From: Nitrospirales bacterium | Lineage (GTDB): Bacteria > Nitrospirota > Nitrospiria > Nitrospirales > UBA8639 | Assembly (NCBI GenBank): GCA_029261295.1 | Contig: JAJDBP010000029.1 | Location: 1-64,000, forward strand | Direction of reading: 5' to 3' | Length of the DNA stretch: 64,000 nt | Shown: positions 6,751 through 13,906 of the stretch, one piece after another | Numbering within the stretch: the stretch's first letter is position 1 | How the letters are laid out: each line of letters begins with the position of its first letter | Position numbers and translations under genes: made by a program | The notes under the pieces: model-generated | The model's database searches: none | What the model was told of the DNA's origin: nothing | What the model saw: the letters and a program-made list of their open reading frames with translations, nothing else

Positions 6751-8268
6751 TCAGTGGCCCTTGACACCCTGAACTTGGAAAATTCCCTGCCCATCTTTTT
6801 CTAATTTATAGACAAACCACCGCTTGACCCCTTTGGCTTGTTCCTTACGAAAAGCGACCACCGCTCGATGCCCATCCGTGCGAAGATTAATTGCCCCATA
6901 TACTCCAACATTTCGCTTAAAGAGTTCGTCCAAAATTTTCTTTCGAGCGGCTTCCAGGTCTTTCTTCTTCTGCATATCCTGTTCTTTGTCTATCTTGTCC
7001 ACTAAAGTATTCAGTTTCCCCCGGAGCGACGCATCTTCTTTTTCCCTCGTCGACCGCAACAATTCTGTACACAAGACCAATGGGCGCCGTCCCCGACCTT
7101 TCTTCCCAAGCAGTCCGAGTAAATCCGGACGAGGATGCACATGGCTTTCTTCATCTCCAGACGACACCACAAAGGCAGTAGGATGCGTGGCTTCTAAAAA
7201 TTCATCACTCACATCAGACGAACCATGGTGGCAGGACTTCATCAGGTCTACGGCAAAATGAGCACTGGCCCGTTCAATCATCGCCTTGGTGTCGGTGATG
7301 GTCGTTGGAGCCTGCCCATCATTGCCATAATGTCTCATCAAAAAATGCTCGGCCGGGGTATTCAGATCCCCTCCAAACAGCACGGAAAAATCATGATAGG
7401 CAAGGCGAAGCAACACCGAATGTCCATTTTTTGTCTTGCCCACATTCATGGCTTTGGCTGTCAACGAACTGCCAAACGTTCGAAGACCTTTTTTCCCATT
7501 TGGGGCCTTCTCAACCACAGGTCCCAACACTTCAATCGTGAAATCTGTCTGGTCTGATGGAGCAAACCCTGGCATCCAGGTGTGCCCACTTTCCTTTTTC
7601 CCATGTTGCGTCGACAACATCGAAACATCTTTGAATCGATCGCTTTTGAGGGCCGTCCACAATAGTTTGGGATACCACTTCCTTCCTCGAACCGTCGCTT
7701 GGGCATAAAGATTTCTGGCCGACGTCTTGGTTGCCCGAATATCCGTCAAAAACCCCTTTTCCACGGTTCCCAATAACTTTAACCTTGGTCCCGTCCGTTC
7801 CAATAGGCCATTATGATACACATGCTCAAATGATATTTGCTGATTATCGAATATCTTTTGAAATCCTTGATAATGATCACTATCAGGATGAGTCACAATC
7901 GCGGCATGAAAGCCAAACTTCTTTTTAAAATCTCGAAACCGATAATCCAAATACCCTTTCATATTGTCACCAAGACCAGCATCAATAATCATGATTTTCT
8001 CTTTTGCACCAATTTTTGGAGTGGTCAGAATACAGCCGTCCCCCTGTCCGACATCCAAAAAAATCATCTCAAGAAGGCGTTCCTCTTGAAAATCCTTTTT
8101 CTTGATGGCAAAAGTCTCTCGCCCCCATTTCACTTCGAACCATTGACTATTGATCTCTTTTCCAATTCTGAGCCAATCCCCCCAAAGTAATTCTTTCTTT
8201 TTGGTCTTGCGATTCTTAAGATCGTAGAGATAGACCACTGGGCCTTTTGCATATCGAATGGCGTCCAT
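6751..8268 (-). CDS. Soluble ComEC/Rec2-like metallo-beta-lactamase-fold hydrolase with N-terminal SH3-like region
   Basis: The 505-residue protein has a short N-terminal region (about 1-60, with LLWGDWLRIGK and WFEVKWG) resembling a bacterial SH3 fold. A metallo-beta-lactamase domain follows: FLDVGQGDG near residue 70, the metal motif THPDSDH near 125, and further metal or phosphate-binding motifs SCHHGSSD and VSSGDEESHVHP. FLDVGQGD plus HPDSDH is the signature of the catalytic domain of the DNA-uptake protein ComEC, but the transmembrane channel is absent, so this is a free-standing hydrolase. A charged C-terminal segment may be a coiled coil. I prefer the second ATG (8268), which is 6 bases from GGAGG. 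Soluble proteins of this kind often sit in defence or signalling loci; here the only neighbour is a convergent methyltransferase, so the role stays open. Confidence 0.8.
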   Translation of the reverse strand: MDAIRYAKGPVVYLYDLKNRKTKKKELLWGDWLRIGKEINSQWFEVKWGRETFAIKKKDFQEERLLEMIFLDVGQGDGCILTTPKIGAKEKIMIIDAGLGDNMKGYLDYRFRDFKKKFGFHAAIVTHPDSDHYQGFQKIFDNQQISFEHVYHNGLLERTGPRLKLLGTVEKGFLTDIRATKTSARNLYAQATVRGRKWYPKLLWTALKSDRFKDVSMLSTQHGKKESGHTWMPGFAPSDQTDFTIEVLGPVVEKAPNGKKGLRTFGSSLTAKAMNVGKTKNGHSVLLRLAYHDFSVLFGGDLNTPAEHFLMRHYGNDGQAPTTITDTKAMIERASAHFAVDLMKSCHHGSSDVSDEFLEATHPTAFVVSSGDEESHVHPRPDLLGLLGKKGRGRRPLVLCTELLRSTREKEDASLRGKLNTLVDKIDKEQDMQKKKDLEAARKKILDELFKRNVGVYGAINLRTDGHRAVVAFRKEQAKGVKRWFVYKLEKDGQGIFQVQGVKGH

Positions 8269-8480
8269 CATTCACCTCCGTGACGTCAAAAAGTGAACAC
8301 ACTCAAGTATCCTATGGCGTATCTCTAGAAAAAACATCGAATTTTGTCAAGACATCAACCTCGTTCCCTCTGCTGTTTTTCTTGATAAGAAATCCTTACC
8401 ATCAAGGCATTCATGGTATTCTCACCAAAACCACGTGCTCCATTCCAAAGCAACCATTCTCCTCCATCAAGTCAAGGAGG

Positions 8481-8486
8481 TATAAT
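8481..8486 (+). promoter_or_regulatory. Candidate -10 box upstream of the RqcH gene
   Basis: A perfect TATAAT lies 35 bases upstream of the RqcH start. No good -35 hexamer is found 16-18 bases before it, so support is limited to the -10 match and its position in the spacer between divergent genes. An AAGGAGG directly before it is not followed by a usable start codon. Confidence 0.35.
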
Positions 8487-8520
8487 CATACGGACAACAA
8501 GAAAAGATACCTAAAAAACG

Positions 8521-9987
8521 ATGACGCTCAACCTGGCAGACCTTGAAACCGTTCTCGCAGAAATCAAACCTGTCCTAATCGGTGGCTGGATTCAAAAAAT
8601 TCATCAACCCCAGGATCTGGCCTTGACACTAAACGTCCGTTCACATGGCACTAGCGTCATGGTCTTTATCTCCACAGACCCTCAGCTAGCCAGACTGCAT
8701 TTCATCTCGAAGAAATACGCCAATCCATCTACGCCCCCACCCTTCTGCCAATTCTTGCGCTCGCATCTCGAAGGAGGGCGGATTGAAGAGGTCACACAAC
8801 AACCCAACGATCGTCTGGTGTATCTCACAATCAGAAAAGGTGAAACAGGCTATCGGTTGGTTGTGGCACTGTTAGGGAATCGAGCTAATATGTTCTTACT
8901 TAATGAAAAGCAGCTTCTCTTGCATTCACTGAAAGACACCCGAGTCTCCATAGGAGAACGATTTGTGCCACCGACAATCCGCTCCTCCCCTTCTTCTCAG
9001 CCTTCATCCCCGTGGCGAGAGGAAATGATGAATAACCTCCCCCAGGGGGAAGAAAGTTTTGCAACCACGTATCCTGTGTCATCAGCCATAGAATCCTACT
9101 ATGACGAGAAAGAACAAACCGCCCGTCAACACACACTCAAAGATCAACAGCTCGCTCATGCAAGAAAAACATTGAAAAACGCCAGAGGAAAACTGCGTGC
9201 CTTAGAAGCCGATTTGCAAAAAGCCGAACGTTATCGGGAATATGGACGCTATGGCGAGCTCATGAAAAGTGCTCTACACGACATGCAAAAAGGTCAGGAG
9301 ACGGCGACCATCATTGATTACTTTGATCCGGCCTTACCCTCCTTGACGCTTCCTCTTGATCCAGCTAAAGATCCGGTTCGGAATATGGAAGACTATTTCA
9401 AAAAACATCATAAATATCTCGGGGCACAAGAACACCTGATCCCCAGAATTGAAACGCAACAACAGAAGATCTCGGGATTGAGCGAGCAACTCACACAGAT
9501 AGAACGAGGAATCATGGATCCAGCATTTTCACCAAAAAATGAGAAAAAACTTCTGCCCTCTTCGACCTCTCGACCCACTAAAGTCAAACCGGCACCCGCA
9601 CAAGGCTACCGGGAATATCTTTCAGCCGACGGCTTACCTATCTTGGTGGGAAAAACTGCAAAGGATAATGATCATCTCACCTTTAAAGTCGGGAAGCCCG
9701 ATGACCTCTGGCTCCATGCCCGCGGCACACCCGGCTCCCATGTCATTGTACGATTAGAAAAAGGCCAAATGGTTCCACACGAAACGTTAAAAGATGCGGC
9801 CACGCTGACTCTCTGGTTTAGTGATTTACGAAAAAGCGGAAAAGGGGAAGTGATTTATACGCTTCGGAAATTCGTCAAAAAAGCCAAAGGCCAAAAGGCC
9901 GGTGCAGTCCAGGTTACTCGAGATAAATCCATTTGGATTGAATGCAAGGAAGAACGCCTCGAACGACTCAAAGGAAGTTCGCCTTAG
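8521..9987 (+). CDS. rqcH: RqcH/NFACT-family ribosome quality-control factor, short form
   Basis: The 488-residue protein belongs to the NFACT (FbpA/Rqc2) family, whose bacterial members bind stalled 50S-peptidyl-tRNA complexes and add C-terminal alanine tails. The NFACT-N domain spans about residues 1-165 and keeps the Asp97-Arg98 pair (NDRL) known to be needed for tRNA binding in Bacillus RqcH. The coiled-coil middle spans about 200-345. The NFACT-R domain follows, with DLWLHARGTPGSHVIVR near residue 400. Between NFACT-N and the coiled coil there is only a short Ser/Pro-rich linker where the helix-hairpin-helix domain of about 60 residues normally sits. That explains a length of 488 against the usual 560-580. 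The start ATG has no strong ribosome-binding site. The DR pair and intact NFACT-R suggest a working protein. Confidence 0.88.
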   Translation: MTLNLADLETVLAEIKPVLIGGWIQKIHQPQDLALTLNVRSHGTSVMVFISTDPQLARLHFISKKYANPSTPPPFCQFLRSHLEGGRIEEVTQQPNDRLVYLTIRKGETGYRLVVALLGNRANMFLLNEKQLLLHSLKDTRVSIGERFVPPTIRSSPSSQPSSPWREEMMNNLPQGEESFATTYPVSSAIESYYDEKEQTARQHTLKDQQLAHARKTLKNARGKLRALEADLQKAERYREYGRYGELMKSALHDMQKGQETATIIDYFDPALPSLTLPLDPAKDPVRNMEDYFKKHHKYLGAQEHLIPRIETQQQKISGLSEQLTQIERGIMDPAFSPKNEKKLLPSSTSRPTKVKPAPAQGYREYLSADGLPILVGKTAKDNDHLTFKVGKPDDLWLHARGTPGSHVIVRLEKGQMVPHETLKDAATLTLWFSDLRKSGKGEVIYTLRKFVKKAKGQKAGAVQVTRDKSIWIECKEERLERLKGSSP

Positions 9988-10111
9988 AGGCAAGGGACAA
10001 ACCAACTATTTCATACGTGCTTGGGAAGGAAAAAAGGGAAGGAATCTCTCACCACAAGAAAGAAGGAAGAGGCTCGAACGTGGTGGGCCGTGAACAGGCA
10101 AAACGATTAAT

Positions 10112-10507
10112 TCATTGTTGGTTTTTCTCCTTCAGGATTTCTCGCTCGACGTTTCGAACAATGCGAGAGAGGCGATTTTCTTGCCCTGGGTCTTGCGTCG
10201 AGAGATCAGAAAACACCAAACCTAAACGTCTGGCATTTATATGCCGAACGGTGGATGGGATTTTGGCCGCGACCTCACCATCGAGCTGAATCGTGACGAA
10301 CACATTGCTATCGACATCAACACTAGGGAGGTTATCCGGAGAAAACTCCAGAAGGATACCCCCGATATGAATATCAATACAACGCGCCTCCCATCGTGTG
10401 CCACCCTGAACCTCCAGTTCGACCTCTACGGCCAGTTCCTGGGACACACGGTTTCTTGGTGGCTGACGATCTTGCCACAGTCTATCTTCATCGGAGAGTT
10501 CTTCCAT
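10112..10507 (-). CDS. PilZ-domain protein, copy A
   Basis: This 131-residue protein is essentially one PilZ domain. The c-di-GMP-binding motif RxxxR is seen as RQPPR near residue 14, and the second motif D/NxSxxG appears as DIHIGG near residue 50, with His replacing Ser. The remainder has the expected beta-barrel pattern and ends in a charged helix (IVRNVEREIL). The ATG at 10507 is chosen over a GTG four codons earlier because it gives exactly the same length and N-terminal alignment as copy B. Single-domain PilZ proteins act as c-di-GMP-responsive adaptors; the partner is unknown. The gene is monocistronic, with its own promoter at 10598-10626. The Ser-to-His change may alter nucleotide affinity. 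Confidence 0.78.
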   Translation of the reverse strand: MEELSDEDRLWQDRQPPRNRVSQELAVEVELEVQGGTRWEARCIDIHIGGILLEFSPDNLPSVDVDSNVFVTIQLDGEVAAKIPSTVRHINARRLGLVFSDLSTQDPGQENRLSRIVRNVEREILKEKNQQ

Positions 10508-10597
10508 AGACGATCCCACGTTCTCTTTCAGGCATTGAAGCCAATGTGTTAACGATCTGATTCTTGAGAGCTCTAAATGCTGATGTGCTTACAGAAA

Positions 10598-10626
10598 ATT
10601 GTCTTACCTCTTGGGCATCTTGTCAA
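10598..10626 (-). promoter_or_regulatory. Sigma-70-type promoter of PilZ copy A
   Basis: On the minus strand TTGACA (10626-10621) is followed after exactly 17 bases by GACAAT (10603-10598). The same arrangement recurs 662 bp away in front of copy B although the sequence between has drifted, which supports function. The predicted leader is roughly 80 bases. Confidence 0.7.
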
Positions 10627-10773
10627 GACGAGTCTCTCACACATCCTCCAATCTGAGAACAGAGGAGAGGGTGAGAGAAAAGGGACAATGGCTTTACCGC
10701 AAGGAATCTCTCACCAATGAGATAGGATAGAATCGAAGGGGAGTATCCAACGAGTCCACGAAAATGAGGAAAC

Positions 10774-11169
10774 TTATTCCTGCCTTTTTTTCCTCAGGAT
10801 TTCTCGCTCGACATTTCGAACGATGCGAGAGAGGTGATTTTCCTGCTCTGGAGCTTGAGTCGAAAGATCGGGAAAGACCAGGCCTAGACGTCCGTCAACA
10901 ATATGCCGAACGATAGCAGGAATCTTGTCCGCTATCTCGTTATCAAGCTGAATGGTGACAAACACTTTACTGTCTGTGGTCACGTCTGGAAGATTAGCTT
11001 GAGCAAACTTCAGGAGAGTCCCGCCTATATGAATATCAAGACAACAACCAGTCCATCGTTTCCCACTGGGACACTCAAGCTCCGCCTTGACGGCAAGGTC
11101 CTTTGACACAGGAATTCTGGGGAGCTGGCGGTCTTTGCAATATCGATCCTTATCTGAGCCGTTTTTCAT
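10774..11169 (-). CDS. PilZ-domain protein, copy B
   Basis: This is a 131-residue paralogue of the gene at 10112-10507, related along its whole length. It keeps the second motif as DIHIGG, with the same His in place of Ser. The first motif reads RQLPR near residue 14. Differences cluster in the first 30 residues and in the middle loop, while the C-terminal helix (LSRIVRNVEREIL) is nearly identical. The start ATG aligns with that of copy A. As for copy A, a c-di-GMP adaptor function is known for the family, and the target here is unknown. The intact frame in both copies suggests that both are used, possibly with different partners. Confidence 0.78.
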   Translation of the reverse strand: MKNGSDKDRYCKDRQLPRIPVSKDLAVKAELECPSGKRWTGCCLDIHIGGTLLKFAQANLPDVTTDSKVFVTIQLDNEIADKIPAIVRHIVDGRLGLVFPDLSTQAPEQENHLSRIVRNVEREILRKKRQE

Positions 11170-11259
11170 AGTCCTATCTCAGGCCTTTTCCCAGGCACTT
11201 CGGCCACCTTATTGGCTGTCTAATTTTTTGAATCGTGTAGCTTGGAGATACCTATGGAA

Positions 11260-11288
11260 ATTGTCTTTCTTCCCAGTCATCTTGTCAA
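11260..11288 (-). promoter_or_regulatory. Sigma-70-type promoter of PilZ copy B
   Basis: On the minus strand TTGACA (11288-11283) and GACAAT (11265-11260) are separated by exactly 17 bases, with the same hexamers and spacing as upstream of copy A. It lies about 90 bases before the start codon. Confidence 0.7.
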
Positions 11289-11349
11289 GACAGTTCTATC
11301 GCACATCCTCGAACGAGATAAAAAGAGTTCGACGAATCTAGAAATTGCA

Positions 11350-11673
11350 TTAAATATTCGTAGCATTCAATTCAAAATAAGGGTCACCTTGATCATCCAC
11401 AATACAACTGTAGAGGTCTTGGGAATATACGGCCAACAGTTTATCTTCCTTTGACGAATGTGCCTTCATATATGCATTCCATTCTTTAATATATTTGTTG
11501 TGGCAAGGATCAAACTGCTCTTCAACCGCACCAATACATGCAGCGTCTTCCTTCCCACAAATTTCAGTTAAGGTTGCCTTAACATACATCAGCCCTGCTT
11601 TATTGAACAGTTGATCACAGCCAACTAAAGCCCACATAAACAAAACGATGATTAAATGATTCTTCGTAATCAT
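11350..11673 (-). CDS. Small lipoprotein of unknown function
   Basis: The 107-residue product begins with a short hydrophobic segment ending in the lipobox LVGC (Cys19), so it should be a lipid-anchored envelope protein. The mature part has four further cysteines (in EICG, AACIG, DPCHN and YSCIV), which could form two disulfides in the periplasm. I do not recognise the family. AGGAGGT is well placed upstream of the ATG. The gene stands alone between PilZ copy B and the divergently read S24 repressor, and nothing in its sequence ties it to either. Confidence 0.65.
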   Translation of the reverse strand: MITKNHLIIVLFMWALVGCDQLFNKAGLMYVKATLTEICGKEDAACIGAVEEQFDPCHNKYIKEWNAYMKAHSSKEDKLLAVYSQDLYSCIVDDQGDPYFELNATNI

Positions 11674-11855
11674 TGGACCTCCTAATAATGAGCTATCTAT
11701 CTCAAAAAAATGAAAGATCTATTAATTAGTTGCCTCTTGGAAAAAGATATCGATGCCTTACTTTTCGGCAACAAGTCTTACTTCATGAATTGCTAAGTGA
11801 AATCAACACGTTAGAACTTCACTGCCAAAGCGGCTAGACTTCAATTGAACTGTTC

Positions 11856-11861
11856 TTGACA
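11856..11861 (+). promoter_or_regulatory. -35 hexamer of the S24 repressor gene
   Basis: A perfect TTGACA lies 31 bases before the ATG at 11892. With a 16-18 base spacer the -10 element falls at about 11878-11885, inside the 17-bp palindrome, and transcription would begin at or within a base or two of the ATG. The -10 match is poor (AACCAT), as is common for tightly repressed promoters. The hexamer could also be read as a TTG start codon, which I consider unlikely. Confidence 0.6.
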
Positions 11862-11875
11862 CGCCCTGATCGATA

Positions 11876-11892
11876 TGTAACCATTGGTTACA
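11876..11892 (+). promoter_or_regulatory. Perfect 17-bp palindrome: likely operator of the S24 repressor
   Basis: TGTAACCATTGGTTACA is an exact inverted repeat of two 8-bp arms around one central base. It ends on the first base of the repressor ATG and covers the predicted -10 and start of transcription. That position and symmetry are what an autoregulating LexA/CI-type repressor would require. I found no second copy of the full 17-bp site in the window, so the downstream genes are presumably controlled by read-through from this promoter. Confidence 0.7.
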
Positions 11893-12434
11893 TGACGCCT
11901 GCCGCCTTCAAACAGATTCGCCAACGCCTCGGGCTCACCCAATCTCAATTGGCTGAACGCCTTCGCACTACCCGTATGACGATTACTCGCTATGAATGTG
12001 GGATGCGCCGAATTCCTGGCGTGGTGGAAGCTATTCTTTCGCAACTGGACTCCCCTTCTCAGATTCCCATGGTTGGAGTCGTGGCAGCCGGCAATCCGAT
12101 TGAACCTATTCTCCAGGCTGAATTAGTAGAGGTCCCCCCGTCGATGTTACGGACTGGTGAAAACTTTGCCCTCCGCGTGAAGGGTGAGTCGATGCGGGAT
12201 GAAGGGATTCTTCCTGGTGATTTGGTCATCGTCCACAAACAACGGACGGCTCGGAACGGCCAGACAGTGGTGGCGTTAGTCAACCACGACGCCACGATTA
12301 AGAAATATTATCGAAAAGAGAAACAGGTCGAATTACATCCCGCGAATACGACGATGGTTCCCATTGTCGTCACACCATCAGATGAGTTTGTCATTGAAGG
12401 GGTCGTGATCGGCGTGATTCGCCATTGCGGGTAA
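11892..12434 (+). CDS. XRE-HTH / S24 self-cleaving repressor (LexA-like)
   Basis: The 180-residue protein joins an N-terminal Cro/CI-type helix-turn-helix (about 1-45) to a C-terminal S24/LexA peptidase domain. The self-cleavage site is the Ala66-Gly67 pair in VVAAGNP. The catalytic serine is Ser100 in GESMRDEGILPGD, and the lysine is Lys137 in DATIKKYY. Such repressors autocleave when RecA filaments form on damaged DNA. The N-terminal domain is XRE-like, not the winged helix of canonical LexA, so this is a functional analogue. I start at ATG 11892, where the fold begins. No Shine-Dalgarno precedes it, and the promoter geometry predicts a leaderless mRNA. imuB follows after 77 bp in the same direction, which makes this the probable SOS switch of the cassette. 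Confidence 0.88.
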   Translation: MTPAAFKQIRQRLGLTQSQLAERLRTTRMTITRYECGMRRIPGVVEAILSQLDSPSQIPMVGVVAAGNPIEPILQAELVEVPPSMLRTGENFALRVKGESMRDEGILPGDLVIVHKQRTARNGQTVVALVNHDATIKKYYRKEKQVELHPANTTMVPIVVTPSDEFVIEGVVIGVIRHCG

Positions 12435-12474
12435 ATGAATAGCCAATCACACATAACACCTCTACCCCATCTAG

Positions 12475-12495
12475 CCTCCCCTTACAAAGGGGAGG
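12475..12495 (+). promoter_or_regulatory. Hairpin enclosing the imuB ribosome-binding site
   Basis: CCTCCCCTT (12475-12483), the loop ACA and AAGGGGAGG (12487-12495) form a perfect 9-bp stem. The 3' arm contains GGGGAGG, the only Shine-Dalgarno-like sequence upstream of imuB. Folding would therefore hide the ribosome-binding site. No T-run follows, so a terminator role is less likely. The same kind of repeat is also found as a dispersed intergenic element in many genomes. Confidence 0.6.
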
Positions 12496-12511
12496 AAGAA
12501 GTTGTCACATA

Positions 12512-13717
12512 ATGGAACGGCAGATTGTGTGTTTTGGAATTCCGCGGCTTGCTGTGGCACTTGCGCAACTTGACGACCCAACCTTGCGGACACGCCCTGT
12601 GGCCGTGGCCTTTGCCCATACCTCTCGCGCCATGATCCATGAAGTCTCGCCTGAAGCCGAAGACGCGGGAGTCGTCCCAGGGTTACAGACAAATCAGGCT
12701 CGACGACGCTGTCCTACACTTCAACTGGTGCCTCCGAACCCCTCTCGTGTCTCTCAAGCTCATCATGCTCTGATGCCATTCATCACACCAATCGCACCCA
12801 TTTGGGAGTCGTATAGGCCGGGGCATTTTTATTTAGATTTAACCGGCACCACTCGTCTCTTTGGCGCAACCTGTGACACGACGATGCGCTTAGAACGCGA
12901 CGTCTCGGCTCGGCTTGGGCTGCAAGCCGTTGCCGGCATCGGCACCAATAAACTTGTCGCCCACATGGCCAGCTCTCTCCTCACGCCACCTCAATTGTGT
13001 GATGTCCGTGCGGGCTCCGAACAGGACTTTTTATCACCTTTACCCGTCTCAACCCTTCCCGGGTTACGAGGCCCTGGAGGGATCACACTCCAGACACGCT
13101 TAGCCGATTTGAACCTGCAGACCATTGGCGACGTGAGCGAGATCAGCGTGGAAGCCTTGGAAACGGTCTGCGGTCGATGGGGCCGTCAGCTCTACCAGTG
13201 GGCACGCGGAATTGATTGCTTGCCAGTCATAGCTCCTGAGGCCTCGTTGTCGTTGACCCACTCTTATCTCTTTGAGCCAGATACGATTGACCACGACCGC
13301 CTCATTGGAGGCTTGTCTTGTCTTCTGGATTCTCTCTGCCATGATCTCCGTCGTCAGCATCGCCTGTGCCACCGACTTGAACTGACCCTACTCTATAGTG
13401 ATCAGCTCACCATTCAGCGCTCATCTGTCTTATACACACCCACACATTGGGAGGTTGATATGTTTCCATCAGCGCAGACTTTATTCCGTCGCTGCTTTCA
13501 ACGGCGTGTGCGTATTCGCTCACTCATCATTCGGAGTAATAGCTTTTCTCCTCCTCCTGAACAGCTGTCACTCTTTCCAGCACATAACTCGGATGAGCCT
13601 CAAGATCAACCGAGGCCCCATCGATTGGCCTTGGCCATGGATCATCTGCATACCAGATTTGGGATGAAGATCATTCAATGGGGGCGTTCGCGCATGGCTG
13701 CTCATATAGACAAATAG
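12512..13717 (+). CDS. imuB: ImuB-type inactive Y-family polymerase homologue
   Basis: The 401-residue protein follows the Y-family (DinB/UmuC) plan: palm and fingers (1-230), thumb/HhH-like region, then little finger. The metal-binding acids of active members are missing. The N-terminal strand reads VCFGIPRL where DxD is expected, and the second motif SLDEAYLD is replaced by YRPGHFYLD (101-109), so Asp-Glu have become Gly104-His105. A consensus beta-clamp-binding motif QLSLF lies at 351-355. Loss of the catalytic acids with retention of a clamp motif is the known ImuB pattern; ImuB acts as the adaptor that recruits the ImuC/DnaE2 polymerase in SOS mutagenesis. imuA, usually the gene before imuB, is absent. 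Translation starts at ATG 12512, 15 bases after a ribosome-binding site inside a hairpin. Confidence 0.85.
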   Translation: MERQIVCFGIPRLAVALAQLDDPTLRTRPVAVAFAHTSRAMIHEVSPEAEDAGVVPGLQTNQARRRCPTLQLVPPNPSRVSQAHHALMPFITPIAPIWESYRPGHFYLDLTGTTRLFGATCDTTMRLERDVSARLGLQAVAGIGTNKLVAHMASSLLTPPQLCDVRAGSEQDFLSPLPVSTLPGLRGPGGITLQTRLADLNLQTIGDVSEISVEALETVCGRWGRQLYQWARGIDCLPVIAPEASLSLTHSYLFEPDTIDHDRLIGGLSCLLDSLCHDLRRQHRLCHRLELTLLYSDQLTIQRSSVLYTPTHWEVDMFPSAQTLFRRCFQRRVRIRSLIIRSNSFSPPPEQLSLFPAHNSDEPQDQPRPHRLALAMDHLHTRFGMKIIQWGRSRMAAHIDK

Positions 13718-13906
13718 AGCAATGTTTATAGAGTGTTTATCATTTTAATGAAATTTAAATAAAAGAAAAGCTTTAACTAGATGAGTTATTCACAAGCAAG
13801 AAATCTAAAGCTAAATATTTATCAACAGGTTATCAAATTGGCCGTAAAGTAAAGTAATACTTTAGCTCTAAAATGAATTCGGCATTCCCATTTGAGGTCT
13901 TCGTTC
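13718..13906 (+). other. AT-rich spacer between imuB and dnaE2 with a 15-bp palindrome
   Basis: The 189-bp spacer is much richer in A and T than its neighbours. It holds TAAAGTA-A-TACTTTA (13850-13864), a perfect 15-bp palindrome, and two sequences one base off the DnaA-box consensus, TTATTCACA (13786-13794) and TTATCAACA (13819-13827). No small gene is visible. The palindrome differs from the one before the S24 repressor. A separate promoter/operator for dnaE2 is plausible. Confidence 0.5.

Larger units (their letters stand above)
10041..11288 (-). repeat. 662-bp tandem duplication carrying two PilZ-like genes
   Basis: Two diverged copies of one segment lie head to tail with a constant offset of 662 bp. 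GGAATCTCTCACCA occurs at 10041 and 10703, the gene starts are at 10507 and 11169, and the promoter -10 boxes are at 10598 and 11260. The copies have drifted but keep the coding length (131 codons) and the promoter hexamers exactly. Unit boundaries are approximate. Confidence 0.85.

Noticed and set aside
8471-8520. AAGGAGG at 8474 as a ribosome-binding site for an earlier RqcH start
   Set aside because: No ATG, GTG or TTG lies in frame at a suitable distance, and the NFACT-N domain aligns well from the ATG at 8521.
11856-11891. TTG at 11856 as the true start of the S24 repressor
   Set aside because: The TTG is part of a perfect -35 hexamer, has no ribosome-binding site, and the predicted operator would then lie inside the gene. 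The HTH fold begins at the ATG at 11892.
13786-13827. Two DnaA-box-like sequences in an AT-rich spacer as a replication origin
   Set aside because: Only two imperfect boxes, and no dnaA, dnaN, gidA or parAB genes nearby. Kept as a minor note, not as an origin.
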